From the NCBI GenBank assembly GCA_949291545.1, contig CASEWB010000011.1, positions 62,001 to 126,000 of the forward strand: DNA of 64,000 bases. The letters run 5' to 3'. The DNA is from an uncultured bacterium. Its GTDB lineage: Bacteria; Elusimicrobiota; Elusimicrobia; Elusimicrobiales; Elusimicrobiaceae. Under the pieces are notes generated by a model. The model did not search any database and was not told the origin of the DNA. It was given only the letters and a program-made list of their open reading frames with translations. The position numbers were made by a program, and so were the translations under genes. This document shows positions 43,147-50,937 of the stretch, in pieces. How positions within the stretch are numbered: position 1 is the first letter of the stretch; every line of letters begins with the position of its first letter.

Positions 43147-44067
43147 TTACTTACGGGCGCCCTTTAAACCCAATTGGTCCATTACCATTTGCAGGTCCGT
43201 CCAGGCGTCTTTTTTCCAGCCGGGGTTGCGTAAGAGCGCGGCCGGGTGGAAAGTGGCTAAAATTTTAATCGGGCGCGGCAAGGAAACACTGTCCAAGTGT
43301 AAATCATAAAATTTACCGCGCAAAGCCCCCAGGGATTTAGCATCCGCAATAAGCGCTTTGGCCGCTACACCGCCCAAAGCTATCACATATTTGGGGCAAA
43401 TGACGGCGATTTGTTTTTCAATATATTTGCGGCAGCAGGCAATTTCCTCCGCGTTGGGGGCACGGTCGTTACCGTGTTTTTCGGGGTGGAGGGGGTCCGT
43501 CATGGGGTGGCATTTGGCAATGTTGGCAATAAACACTTGCTCACGCGTAAGGCCCATAGCTACAATCATTTTATCCAGCAACTGCCCGGCGCGGCCCACA
43601 AACGGGCGGCCTTGGCGGTCTTCGTCGAAACCGGGGCCTTCGCCCACAAACATCACATCGGCATTTACGTTGCCTTCGCCGGGAACGGCGTTTAAACGTG
43701 TTGCGCCCAGCGGGCAGCGGGTGCAAGTTTTAATAGTTTCAGCCAATTGGGCCAATTCGGCAGTTTTTTGGGCGGTGTTCATAGGCAATTGTGTAGCGGC
43801 GGAAGGGGGCTGCTGGATTGCGGCCGGGCCGGCGGCAGAAGACGTTTGGGGCGTTTGCCGGGGGGAAACCACCGCACGGGGGAATTCCACCGTCAGCGTT
43901 TCGCCTTCGGGCATTTTAGGAAGCGGCTTAGAGGCCGGTTGTTCCCCGCCGGAAACAACGGCGGCCGCGCGCGAAGGCGCAGCCGCCGTGATAAATTCGT
44001 CCTCGTCCTGGGCGGCTAGAAAAGTTTTTAAGTCCGAAGCCAGCCGGCGCAGCGAATCGTTTGCCAT
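43147..44067 (-). CDS. Uracil-DNA glycosylase, family 4-like (Fe-S)
   Basis: A 306-residue UDG that removes uracil from DNA. The C-terminal ~200 residues form the enzyme: Fe-S cysteines (CTRCPLG, then AKCHP and ACCRKY), GEGPGFDEDRQGRPFVGRAGQLLD (uracil pocket) and HPAALLRNP near the end. The N-terminal ~100 residues are Pro/Ala/Ser/Thr-rich and low in complexity, a common linker in this family. It lies between rpoZ (3 nt) and priA (16 nt) in the same operon. Confidence 0.92.
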   Translation of the reverse strand: MANDSLRRLASDLKTFLAAQDEDEFITAAAPSRAAAVVSGGEQPASKPLPKMPEGETLTVEFPRAVVSPRQTPQTSSAAGPAAIQQPPSAATQLPMNTAQKTAELAQLAETIKTCTRCPLGATRLNAVPGEGNVNADVMFVGEGPGFDEDRQGRPFVGRAGQLLDKMIVAMGLTREQVFIANIAKCHPMTDPLHPEKHGNDRAPNAEEIACCRKYIEKQIAVICPKYVIALGGVAAKALIADAKSLGALRGKFYDLHLDSVSLPRPIKILATFHPAALLRNPGWKKDAWTDLQMVMDQLGLKGARK

Positions 44068-44070
44068 AAC

Positions 44071-44367
44071 TTACAGTTTCATCGGTTCTTTGGCTTTGCG
44101 TTCCGCTTCTTTGCGGGCTTCTTCCTGGGCTTTGAGTTCGGCTTCCAGGTTTTCTTTGCTGATGCGGAGCACTTCGTCTTTAGAAATGCGGTTGGACAAA
44201 ATATCGTCCAACGCTACTTTAATAACGACGGCGTTAGGCTGGTTTTTGTACTCGTCTTTTTTCTTGAGTTCCTTGGCCCAAATGGACGCCAACACCACTA
44301 CGTCGTAGCGGTCACCGTCAAAATTCATCAGCTTGGCGTCAAATTCTTTATCGTATTTTACGGACAT
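44071..44367 (-). CDS. rpoZ: RNA polymerase omega subunit (RpoZ-like)
   Basis: A 98-residue protein whose core RYDVVVLASIWAKELKKKDEY ... ALDDILSNRI resembles omega, and it follows gmk as rpoZ does in many bacteria. Omega helps fold the beta' subunit. The C-terminal third is a Lys/Glu/Ala-rich helix (KAQEEARKEAERKAKEP). GAGGGAG lies just upstream of the ATG. The sequence match is modest, so the call leans on the gene neighbourhood. Confidence 0.8.
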   Translation of the reverse strand: MSVKYDKEFDAKLMNFDGDRYDVVVLASIWAKELKKKDEYKNQPNAVVIKVALDDILSNRISKDEVLRISKENLEAELKAQEEARKEAERKAKEPMKL

Positions 44368-44383
44368 ATTTCGCTCCCTCGTT

Positions 44384-44977
44384 TTACTTCAGGTTTTTAA
44401 TTTTTAAATCCTGCCGGCATACCCGGCACTGCTCGGCCGCAATAATGCCTGCCATCTGGTCTACGGCTTCTCCCAAATCATCGTTTAGCAAGGCATAATC
44501 GTAATGGTCCAACTCCAACATTTCTTTTTTAGCCGTTTCCAGGCGGATTTCGATATCCTGGGTGTTGTCGTTGCGGCCCAAAATGCGTTTTTTAAGTTCT
44601 TTTAAACTGGGCGGAACAATAAACACGGTGGCGGCATCGGGATATTGGGCTTTTACGGTGCGCGCGCCCTGCACGTCAATCACCAAAATAGGGCAAATGC
44701 CTTTTTTCATTAGCCCGTCTACGGATTTTTTAGGAATGCCGTAATAGTGCGTATGCACTTGGGCCCATTCCAACATTTGGCCTTTTTTGATGGCCTGTTC
44801 AAACTGTTTGATGCTCCAAAACAAATAATCCACACCGTCTTTTTCCCCGGTGCGGGGGGCACGGGTAGTGGCGGTAATTACGCGCGAGACAGTATGGTTG
44901 CGCTTTAGTACCGCGTCCACAATCGTCGTCTTGCCGGCGCCGGACGGAGAAGATACAATGATGGGAAAAGGTTTCAT
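44384..44977 (-). CDS. gmk: Guanylate kinase
   Basis: A 197-residue enzyme that phosphorylates GMP to GDP. P-loop SSPSGAGKTTIVDAVL, GMP-binding ATTRAPRTGEKDGVDYLF, and the lid IRLETAKKEMLE. The ATG at 44977 has TAAAAT 6 nt upstream (leaderless). It heads the operon gmk-rpoZ-udg-priA-DUF805-DUF805. Confidence 0.96.
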   Translation of the reverse strand: MKPFPIIVSSPSGAGKTTIVDAVLKRNHTVSRVITATTRAPRTGEKDGVDYLFWSIKQFEQAIKKGQMLEWAQVHTHYYGIPKKSVDGLMKKGICPILVIDVQGARTVKAQYPDAATVFIVPPSLKELKKRILGRNDNTQDIEIRLETAKKEMLELDHYDYALLNDDLGEAVDQMAGIIAAEQCRVCRQDLKIKNLK

Positions 44978-44983
44978 TGTTAT

Positions 44984-45012
44984 ATTTTAGTAAATAATCC
45001 CGGCGGCGTAAA
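44984..45012 (-). promoter_or_regulatory. gmk operon promoter (leaderless)
   Basis: TTTACG (complement 45007-45012), 17-nt spacer and TAAAAT (complement 44984-44989), 6 nt before the ATG. Confidence 0.65.
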
Positions 45013-45035
45013 GAGGAGCAACCGCTGCGGCGGGA

Positions 45036-45067
45036 ACAAAAAGAACCGCCTGCCAGGAGGCAGGCGG
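45036..45067 (-). terminator. Terminator of the 30-codon microprotein gene
   Basis: CCGCCTGCC / GGCAGGCGG perfect stem (45046-45054 with 45059-45067) followed on the minus strand by TTCTTTTT. Confidence 0.9.
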
Positions 45068-45082
45068 CAAGGAGAAAAAATC

Positions 45083-45175
45083 CTATGCGGCTACAAACGG
45101 GGTTTGGGAACCTTGGGTAGAAACAGCAATAAATTCCATACTCATAATTAAAAATTTATCAGCGGATAGTTGCAT
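45083..45175 (-). CDS. 30-residue microprotein (GGNCC-motif regulon member)
   Basis: A small open frame encoding MQLSADKFLIMSMEFIAVST plus ten more residues ending PFVAA. Support: a full AGGAGG 9 nt before the ATG, a promoter with the 13-bp GGNCC element and CATACT -10 (complement 45201-45206), and a strong terminator 16 nt after the stop. The centre (FLIMSMEFIAV) is hydrophobic but too short to call a secure membrane helix. No known family; could be a regulatory peptide, small envelope peptide or peptide precursor. No modifying enzyme gene lies next to it. Confidence 0.7.
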   Translation of the reverse strand: MQLSADKFLIMSMEFIAVSTQGSQTPFVAA

Positions 45176-45200
45176 ATTGTTTTTCCTCCTGTATACCAAC

Positions 45201-45290
45201 AGTATGCCTGTTTAAGAGAGGAAAAACCAGGGCCCTTGGTCCCACCGGCAGGGGGAAAAAGGTCCTATGGCAAAAGGGACCTTGCGTCCT
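45201..45290 (-). promoter_or_regulatory. GGNCC-element promoter of the 30-codon microprotein
   Basis: Minus strand: further GGNCC copies (to 45290), then GGACCAAGGGCCC (complement 45230-45242), 23 nt, CATACT (complement 45201-45206). The stretch CTGCCGG-TGGGACCAA before it matches the region upstream of the 51116 gene. Confidence 0.7.
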
Positions 45291-45813
45291 ATAAACCGCG
45301 CAGCTTTAAGTAGGCGACTATTTTGTAATGTTTGTATTTTTCGGCCAGGGCGGCAGGCGTCATACCGGCGGCATCTTTTAAGCGCAGGTCCGCCCCGTGT
45401 TCCACCAGGGTTTTAATTACCTTTACCCCGCTTTGGCAGGCCGCGGCCGCGTGCAGAGGGGTTCCGCCAAAATTGTCCAATTTATTGATAGAAGCACCCC
45501 GTTTTAATAAATGCCGGCACATACTGTCCAACCCGCATTCGGCGGCGATATGCAGCGGCGTTTGGCCGTCGTCTGTTTCCATATCCAGCCGGTAAGATTG
45601 TTTTAACAGCTTATCTACGGCGTGAAAATCATTTTGAAATACAGCTTGGTGCAGGGGAAAGCGGTTTAATTCCGTGCTTAAAAATTCGACAATAGGGGGG
45701 GTTACTCCTATATAAAGATGTTTCTTGCGGCTGCGTTGTACAGCCAAAACAAATATCCACCCAGCTGCTAATAATAAAACGAAAACGAGCAAATTCATAA
45801 AAATCCTCAGCAC
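45289..45813 (-). CDS. Membrane-anchored ankyrin-repeat protein
   Basis: A 174-residue protein with one N-terminal membrane helix (FMNLLVFVLLLAAGWIFVLAV) and three to four ankyrin repeats: DGQTPLHIAAECGLDSMCRHLL, FGGTPLHAAAACQSG, GMTPAALAEKYKHYKIVAYL. Ankyrin repeats bind other proteins; the partner is unknown. AGGA precedes the ATG. A second membrane-anchored ankyrin gene at 46336 and a TRL lipoprotein lie beside it, all on the same strand. Confidence 0.9.
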   Translation of the reverse strand: MLRIFMNLLVFVLLLAAGWIFVLAVQRSRKKHLYIGVTPPIVEFLSTELNRFPLHQAVFQNDFHAVDKLLKQSYRLDMETDDGQTPLHIAAECGLDSMCRHLLKRGASINKLDNFGGTPLHAAAACQSGVKVIKTLVEHGADLRLKDAAGMTPAALAEKYKHYKIVAYLKLRGL

Positions 45814-45898
45814 GAAACAGTTTAGCGAAATACAAAAGAGTGCTTCGGTCTATATAATGACAAGGGGCCGAGGAAACCCCAGCCCCTTTTTTGACAGA

Positions 45899-46201
45899 TT
45901 AATACCCAGTTACGACTGTGCAGACTTCGGAGTAGACGGCATAGCTCTTGATGTCTTTGTCGATAGAAGCCACTTTCGTGATTTTGCCATTTTTTTTGGC
46001 CGCTTCCACAGACATATCACCCGAGATATACAGCCCCAAGATATTCGTTGCACAGGCGCGGCCCGTTTTGGTGCCGGCGGTTTCGGTGGCGTTCATCGGC
46101 TGTTGGGTAAAAGCGAACAACGCCGTGCCCACTTCCGTGCTGGGGGTAGCGCACGCGGCTAACATACCCGCGGCAAAAACCATCAATAACACCTTTTTCA
46201 T
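45899..46201 (-). CDS. TRL-like family lipoprotein
   Basis: A 100-residue lipoprotein: signal MKKVLLMVFAAGMLAAC (Cys17), then a short conserved body with GRACATNILGLYISGDMSVEAAKKNGKITKVASID, typical of TRL-like proteins (named for a family near tRNA-Leu genes). Function is unknown. The leader of about 70 nt has two hairpins before GAAGGAG. Monocistronic, between two ankyrin genes. Confidence 0.88.
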   Translation of the reverse strand: MKKVLLMVFAAGMLAACATPSTEVGTALFAFTQQPMNATETAGTKTGRACATNILGLYISGDMSVEAAKKNGKITKVASIDKDIKSYAVYSEVCTVVTGY

Positions 46202-46204
46202 GGA

Positions 46205-46280
46205 ACAGTCTCCTTCGTAGCCCCTTTGCGGGGCCTAAGATATGATGATTGATAAAACAATCATCTGAAAGAGTATAGCA
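46205..46280 (-). promoter_or_regulatory. Promoter and structured leader of the TRL gene
   Basis: Minus strand: TGC-TATACT (hexamer complement 46272-46277), then hairpins GATGATTG/CAATCATC and GCCCC/GGGGC, then GAAGGAG before the ATG. Confidence 0.5.
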
Positions 46281-46335
46281 AAACAGAAATTAAAATGCTA
46301 TTAAATTTTTATTTGCCTGGTACTCCCGCCGGTGG

Positions 46336-46899
46336 TTACCGAGGGTCGCTTTTGCAAGATTGCAGGAACATCAGCGTTTCCTGCCGCCCCAAACGGGCTG
46401 CATAATCCAGCGGGGTTTGGCCTTCATTATCCAGCACTTGCACATTCGCCCCATATTTAATCAGCCGCGCGCAAAACTTCTTGCGCCCCAGCGCGGCTGC
46501 AATATGCAGCGGGGTAATCCCGCCCTGCACGGGTGCATTTACACAGGCCGCACGGGTTTGTTCCGGCAAAAAGCGCAACCCGTCCAGCAGGTCTTCGCGT
46601 TGCTCCACTACGGCCTTAGCCAACGGAGCTTTATAAATACGGTCCAATAACTCGGGCGGGAAAAGTTTTTCCGCTTGCCGGCGGGTTATCCTATTGTTAA
46701 AATAAAGTCCAATCCGAAATAAAGCCCCTACTACAGCACAAATAAAAACGATTAAGCCGATTTTAAAATAACCGGCGGATATAGCAGAAGAGCGGTGGGC
46801 GTTTATCCAGTTGACCGCCGAGCCAAACCCTAAGATACTCCCCACAAACACAGCCCCGGCCAGAAGGCCCCAAAAAAGCAGTAACAATTTATCTTTCAT
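46336..46899 (-). CDS. Membrane-anchored ankyrin-repeat protein
   Basis: A 187-residue protein with two N-terminal membrane helices (LLLLFWGLLAGAVFVGSILG and FKIGLIVFICAVVGALFRIG), a basic linker, and ankyrin repeats (GGITPLHIAAALGRKKFCARLI, EGQTPLDYAARLGRQETLMF). Same general plan as the 45289 protein but not a close copy. Oddly, its ATG lies right at the end of the ppdK terminator (TTTTTATTATT-ATG), with no RBS or separate promoter visible, so expression may depend on read-through. Confidence 0.88.
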   Translation of the reverse strand: MKDKLLLLFWGLLAGAVFVGSILGFGSAVNWINAHRSSAISAGYFKIGLIVFICAVVGALFRIGLYFNNRITRRQAEKLFPPELLDRIYKAPLAKAVVEQREDLLDGLRFLPEQTRAACVNAPVQGGITPLHIAAALGRKKFCARLIKYGANVQVLDNEGQTPLDYAARLGRQETLMFLQSCKSDPR

Positions 46900-46938
46900 A
46901 ATAATAAAAAGGCTTCCCCCGACAAAAGGGGGAAGCCT
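46900..46938 (-). terminator. Terminator of ppdK
   Basis: AGGCTTCCCCC / GGGGGAAGCCT perfect 11-bp stem (46910-46920 with 46928-46938) and a TTTTTATTATT tail that abuts the next ATG. Confidence 0.92.
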
Positions 46939-46952
46939 GGCAACAGATAATT

Positions 46953-49751
46953 TTATTTGCGTTTTTTGGCCAATACGTCTTTGGCGGCCGCTTGCGCAGC
47001 AGCCAAGCGGGCTATCGGCACGCGGAAAGCCGAGCAGGACACATAGGTGAACCCTTCGCGATGGCAGAATTCCACGCTGGCCGGGTCACCGCCGTGTTCG
47101 CCGCAGATACCGACTTTGAGGTTCGGTTTGGCTTCGCGCCCTTCGCAGACGGCGTGTTCAATCAGCATGCCTACGCCGCGCTGATCCAAGGTTTGGAACG
47201 GATCGGCTTCCAAAATACCCTGTTTTAAATATTCGGGCAGGAAAGAACCGATATCGTCGCGCGAGAAACCAAAGGTCATTTGCGTAAGGTCGTTGGTACC
47301 GAAGGAGAAGAAATCCGCTTCGCCGGCTACTTCGTAGGCGAGGACTGCCGCACGGGGGATTTCAATCATGGTACCCACGGAGAAGTTGAGCTTTTTGACT
47401 TTCGTCTTGGCGACCACTTCTTCGTATGCGGCGCGGATGAGCTTCTTTTGGCTGATGATTTCGTTGACGTCGCAGGTCAGCGGGATCATGACTTCGGGCT
47501 GAGCTTTTACGCCTTCTTTAATCAGTTCGGCCGCGGACTCAAAAATCGCGCGGGACTGCATGGTGGTAATTTCCGGATAGGTTACGCCCAAGCGGATACC
47601 GCGGTGCCCCATCATTGGGTTGACTTCGTGCAGGCCGGCGGCGCGTTCTTTGAACACGTCCATCGTAATACCCAGCGCTTTGGCCAGTTCGGCCTGTTTT
47701 TCGGGCAAGGTGGGCACAAATTCGTGCAGGGGCGGGTCCATAAGGCGCACCGTCACGCCGTAGCCGGACATAGCTTTCATGGTGGCTTTGATTTCTTTCT
47801 TCATGTACGGGAAGAGTTCTTCCACCGCGGCTTTGCGTTCTGCTTCGCTGCCGGAAAGAATCATTTTGCGCAGAATGAAAAGCGGCTTGTCGGAATTTTT
47901 GCCGTAGAACATATGTTCAATGCGGAACAAGCCAATGCCTTCGGCCCCAAATTTGCGGGCTTTAATGGCGTCGTCTTCCGTATCGGCGTTGGCGCGTACT
48001 TTTAAGGTGCGCACTTTGTCGCACAGAGCCAGGAAGGCCGTCAAGTTTTTGTTTCCTTCGCCGGCATCTAACATTTTCAGCGCGCCCTCATACACATTTC
48101 CTTTCGTGCCGTTCAAGGTCAGTTCGTCGCCTTCTTTAAAGGTTTTGCCGCCCATTTTGACGGTTTTGGCGTTTAAGTTGATTTCCAATTCGCCGCAGCC
48201 CACAATGCAGCATTTACCCCAGCCGCGCGCCACCAAGGCCGCGTGCGAGGTCATACCGCCGCGTTGGGTCAAAATACCGGCCGCCGCGCGCATACCTTCA
48301 ATGTCTTCGGGGTTGGTTTCTTCGCGCACTAAAATGGCGTTTTTGCCCGCTTCCTGCAGTTTAATGGCGTCTTGCGAGTTGAACACAATCGCACCCGCCG
48401 CACCGCCGGGGCCCGCAGGCAAGCCTTTGGCAATCGGCGTGACGCCGGCTTCGGCTTTGGGGTCGATGGCGGGCAGCAACAGTTCGCCCAGCTGCGCAGG
48501 CGTTACGCGCAGGACGGCTTCTTCTTTGCTAATCAGTCTTTCTTTTACCATATCCAACGCCATCTGCACGGCCGCGGTGCCGTTTCTTTTACCCACGCGG
48601 CACTGGAGCATCCACAGCTTTTGGTCTTCGATGGTAAATTCGATATCCAGCATATCGTGGAAGTGTTTTTCCAGCTTTTTCTGGATAGCGTCCAATTCCT
48701 TATATACCTTGGGCATTACTTTTTCCAAGGTGGGCAAGTGTTTGGAATGGGCGTTAGTGGACCATTTGTTCATAGGCGAGGGGGTGCGGATACCGGCCAC
48801 GACGTCTTCGCCCTGGGCGTTGATTAAATATTCGCCGTAGAAGTGGCTGTCGCCGTTGCCCGGGTTGCGCGTGAAGGCCACGCCGGTGGCGCTGGTGTCG
48901 CCCATATTGCCGAAAACCATCGTCTGCACGTTGACGGCGGTGCCCCAATCGTGCGGGATGTTTTCAATGTTGCGGTAGGCGATGGCGCGTTTGCCGTTCC
49001 AGGAGGCAAACACCGCGCCAATGGCGCCCCACAGCTGTTCCATCGGGTCGTCCGGGAAATCCTTTTTGAGTACTTTTTTGACGGTGGCTTTAAACGCGCC
49101 GCAAAGTTTTTTGAGTTCTTCGGCCGGGATATGCGTATCGTCCGACACGCCCAATTTGTGCTTTACTTCTTCCATCATTCCGTCTAAAATTTTGCGGATG
49201 CCTTCGCCGTCTTTGGGTTCAATGCCGGCGGCTTTTTCCATTACCACGTCGGAATACATCATAATCAAGCGGCGGTAGGCGTCGTACACAAAGCGCGGGT
49301 CACCGGTTTTGGCAATCATACCGGGAATGGTTTTTTCGGTCAGGCCGATGTTCAAAATGGTTTCCATCATACCCGGCATAGAAGCACGCGCGCCCGAGCG
49401 GACGGACACCAACAACGGGTTCTTTTCGGAACCGAATTGTTTTTTGGTTTCGCGTTCAATTTTTTTGAGGTTGGTTTCTACGTCGGCTTTTAAGGTTTTG
49501 GGATAAGTGCGTTTGTTATTCCAATAGTAGGTGCAAACTTCGGTAGTGATGGTGAATCCGGGGGGGACGGGGAGTTTTAACTGGCCGGACATTTCTGCCA
49601 GGTTGGCGCCTTTGCCGCCCAACAACTCTTTCATTTTGCCGTTTCCTTCGGCTTTACCCGCTCCAAACGAGTATACATATTTAACTGCTTTTTTTACGGC
49701 CTTTTTTGCGGCGGTTTTCGCAGCCGCTTTTTTAACGGTTTTTTTTACCAT
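46953..49751 (-). CDS. ppdK: Pyruvate, phosphate dikinase
   Basis: PPDK interconverts pyruvate + ATP + Pi and PEP + AMP + PPi; in fermenting anaerobes it often serves PPi-linked glycolysis. Length 932. Domains: ATP-grasp N-domain (LLGGKGANLAEMSGQLKLPVPPGFTITT), swivelling domain with the phospho-His in GGMTSHAALVARGWGKCCI, and the C-terminal PEP-binding barrel (MGHRGIRLGV ... SFGTNDLTQMTFGFSRDD ... GICGEHGGDP). The ATG at 49751 is preferred over 49769, because GGAGAG lies 10 nt upstream. It carries an unusual Lys/Ala-rich N-tail of about 25 residues (KKTVKKAAAKTAAKKAVKK). Confidence 0.96.
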   Translation of the reverse strand: MVKKTVKKAAAKTAAKKAVKKAVKYVYSFGAGKAEGNGKMKELLGGKGANLAEMSGQLKLPVPPGFTITTEVCTYYWNNKRTYPKTLKADVETNLKKIERETKKQFGSEKNPLLVSVRSGARASMPGMMETILNIGLTEKTIPGMIAKTGDPRFVYDAYRRLIMMYSDVVMEKAAGIEPKDGEGIRKILDGMMEEVKHKLGVSDDTHIPAEELKKLCGAFKATVKKVLKKDFPDDPMEQLWGAIGAVFASWNGKRAIAYRNIENIPHDWGTAVNVQTMVFGNMGDTSATGVAFTRNPGNGDSHFYGEYLINAQGEDVVAGIRTPSPMNKWSTNAHSKHLPTLEKVMPKVYKELDAIQKKLEKHFHDMLDIEFTIEDQKLWMLQCRVGKRNGTAAVQMALDMVKERLISKEEAVLRVTPAQLGELLLPAIDPKAEAGVTPIAKGLPAGPGGAAGAIVFNSQDAIKLQEAGKNAILVREETNPEDIEGMRAAAGILTQRGGMTSHAALVARGWGKCCIVGCGELEINLNAKTVKMGGKTFKEGDELTLNGTKGNVYEGALKMLDAGEGNKNLTAFLALCDKVRTLKVRANADTEDDAIKARKFGAEGIGLFRIEHMFYGKNSDKPLFILRKMILSGSEAERKAAVEELFPYMKKEIKATMKAMSGYGVTVRLMDPPLHEFVPTLPEKQAELAKALGITMDVFKERAAGLHEVNPMMGHRGIRLGVTYPEITTMQSRAIFESAAELIKEGVKAQPEVMIPLTCDVNEIISQKKLIRAAYEEVVAKTKVKKLNFSVGTMIEIPRAAVLAYEVAGEADFFSFGTNDLTQMTFGFSRDDIGSFLPEYLKQGILEADPFQTLDQRGVGMLIEHAVCEGREAKPNLKVGICGEHGGDPASVEFCHREGFTYVSCSAFRVPIARLAAAQAAAKDVLAKKRK

Positions 49752-49786
49752 ATGTGGTCGTCTCTCCATATAAAAATAACAGAGTA

Positions 49787-49821
49787 ACGGACGGAATGTC
49801 CGTTTGGTCCTCTATATTGTA
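49787..49821 (-). promoter_or_regulatory. ppdK promoter with inverted repeat in the leader
   Basis: TACAAT (complement 49816-49821) gives +1 near 49809; just downstream is ACGGAC-GGAAT-GTCCGT (49787-49803). It may be an operator or a leader hairpin. Confidence 0.5.
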
Positions 49822-49881
49822 ATACATTTCCGAAAGAAAAGAAAATTTTTTCTTAAAAGGCCAATTTCGCGGTTGTAAGGG

Positions 49882-50910
49882 TTATTTTTTCCCTTTTAAA
49901 TAATCGCCGTGGAAGCCGTACCCGTCCGACACCGTCCGCCCGATAGAGGCAAGGGGCTCTTTCCACGCGGCCGCGGCCGCGGCGCCCGGGTGCGGTTTGC
50001 CGGGATAGAGTGCGTAGTTGCGACAGAAAGTTTCGGCCGTTACGTTGGGCATAATTACGTTGGCCCCGCAGCGCAAAGCCAGCAGCCGCCCCTGCGGGTG
50101 GAGCGTTTCCATAGCCGTAGTGGCCGGGATATTGATATCCGGCAGCACCAGGCGCATGAGTGCCATCATTTTTAAGGATAATTCAAAATGGCCGGCGGCG
50201 CTTTCGGCGCTTAGCGGCGTATCCGGGTGGGGGATAAACGGCCCGATCCCCGCCATATCCACCGGAAGCGATTTAAAAAACAGCAAATCCTCCGCCAAGC
50301 TTTCCACCGTTTGTCCTGGCAAACCAACAAGCGAGCCGGAGCCCACTTCGTAGCCGAGTTCTTTTAAATCTTCCAAACAGCGCACGCGGTTATCCCAACT
50401 CATTTGCGGGTCCAGTTTTTCGTAGAGGGCTTTATCGGTCGTTTCAATACGCAGGAGGTAGCGGTCCGCCCCTGCCTGGCGGTAGGCGGCGTATTCTTCG
50501 CGCGTTTTTTCGCCCAGGCTAAGCGTAATGGCGGCACCCAACTGTTTAATGCGGCGGATAATATCCGCCATTTTGTCTGCGTCAAACCACAGGTCTTCGC
50601 CCGATTGCAAAACAACCGTTTTGTAGCCGTATGCCACAGCCTGGGCGGCCGTTTGCATAATTTCGTCGGGCGTCATGCGGTAGCGGGCCGCTTTGGTATT
50701 GGAGCGGCGGATACCGCAGTACATACAATCGTTTTTGCAATAATTGGAAAATTCTATCAGCCCGCGCAGGTAGACGGCGTCCCCCACAAATTGTTTACGC
50801 ACGGCATCGGCTGTTTTAAACAGCGCGTCCGGATCCGGCGCCGACAGCCAAGCAACCAGTTCGCTGCGGGTGAAAGGGGGATTTTTAAGTAAAGGGAAAG
50901 GCGTCGCCAT
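49882..50910 (-). CDS. hydE: [FeFe]-hydrogenase maturation radical SAM protein HydE
   Basis: A 342-residue radical SAM enzyme of the BioB-like fold; HydE acts with HydF and HydG to build the H-cluster of [FeFe]-hydrogenase. The cluster motif is Cys58-x3-Cys62-x2-Cys65 in IEFSNYCKNDCMYCGIRR, the HydE signature, and GSGSLVGLPGQT and TAMETLHPQGR fit the family. HydF, HydG and the hydrogenase are not in the window. PylB or BioB are less likely given the motif. The -10 TGC-TATACT lies 8 nt before the ATG. Confidence 0.9.
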   Translation of the reverse strand: MATPFPLLKNPPFTRSELVAWLSAPDPDALFKTADAVRKQFVGDAVYLRGLIEFSNYCKNDCMYCGIRRSNTKAARYRMTPDEIMQTAAQAVAYGYKTVVLQSGEDLWFDADKMADIIRRIKQLGAAITLSLGEKTREEYAAYRQAGADRYLLRIETTDKALYEKLDPQMSWDNRVRCLEDLKELGYEVGSGSLVGLPGQTVESLAEDLLFFKSLPVDMAGIGPFIPHPDTPLSAESAAGHFELSLKMMALMRLVLPDINIPATTAMETLHPQGRLLALRCGANVIMPNVTAETFCRNYALYPGKPHPGAAAAAAWKEPLASIGRTVSDGYGFHGDYLKGKK

Positions 50911-50918
50911 ATATTAGG

Positions 50919-50927
50919 AGTATAGCA
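50919..50927 (-). promoter_or_regulatory. hydE extended -10 box (near-leaderless)
   Basis: TGC-TATACT (hexamer complement 50919-50924). A TTGGGC -35 candidate at 50941-50946 overlaps the first GGNCC copy of the intergenic cluster. Confidence 0.6.
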
Positions 50928-50937
50928 AATTGCTTGT

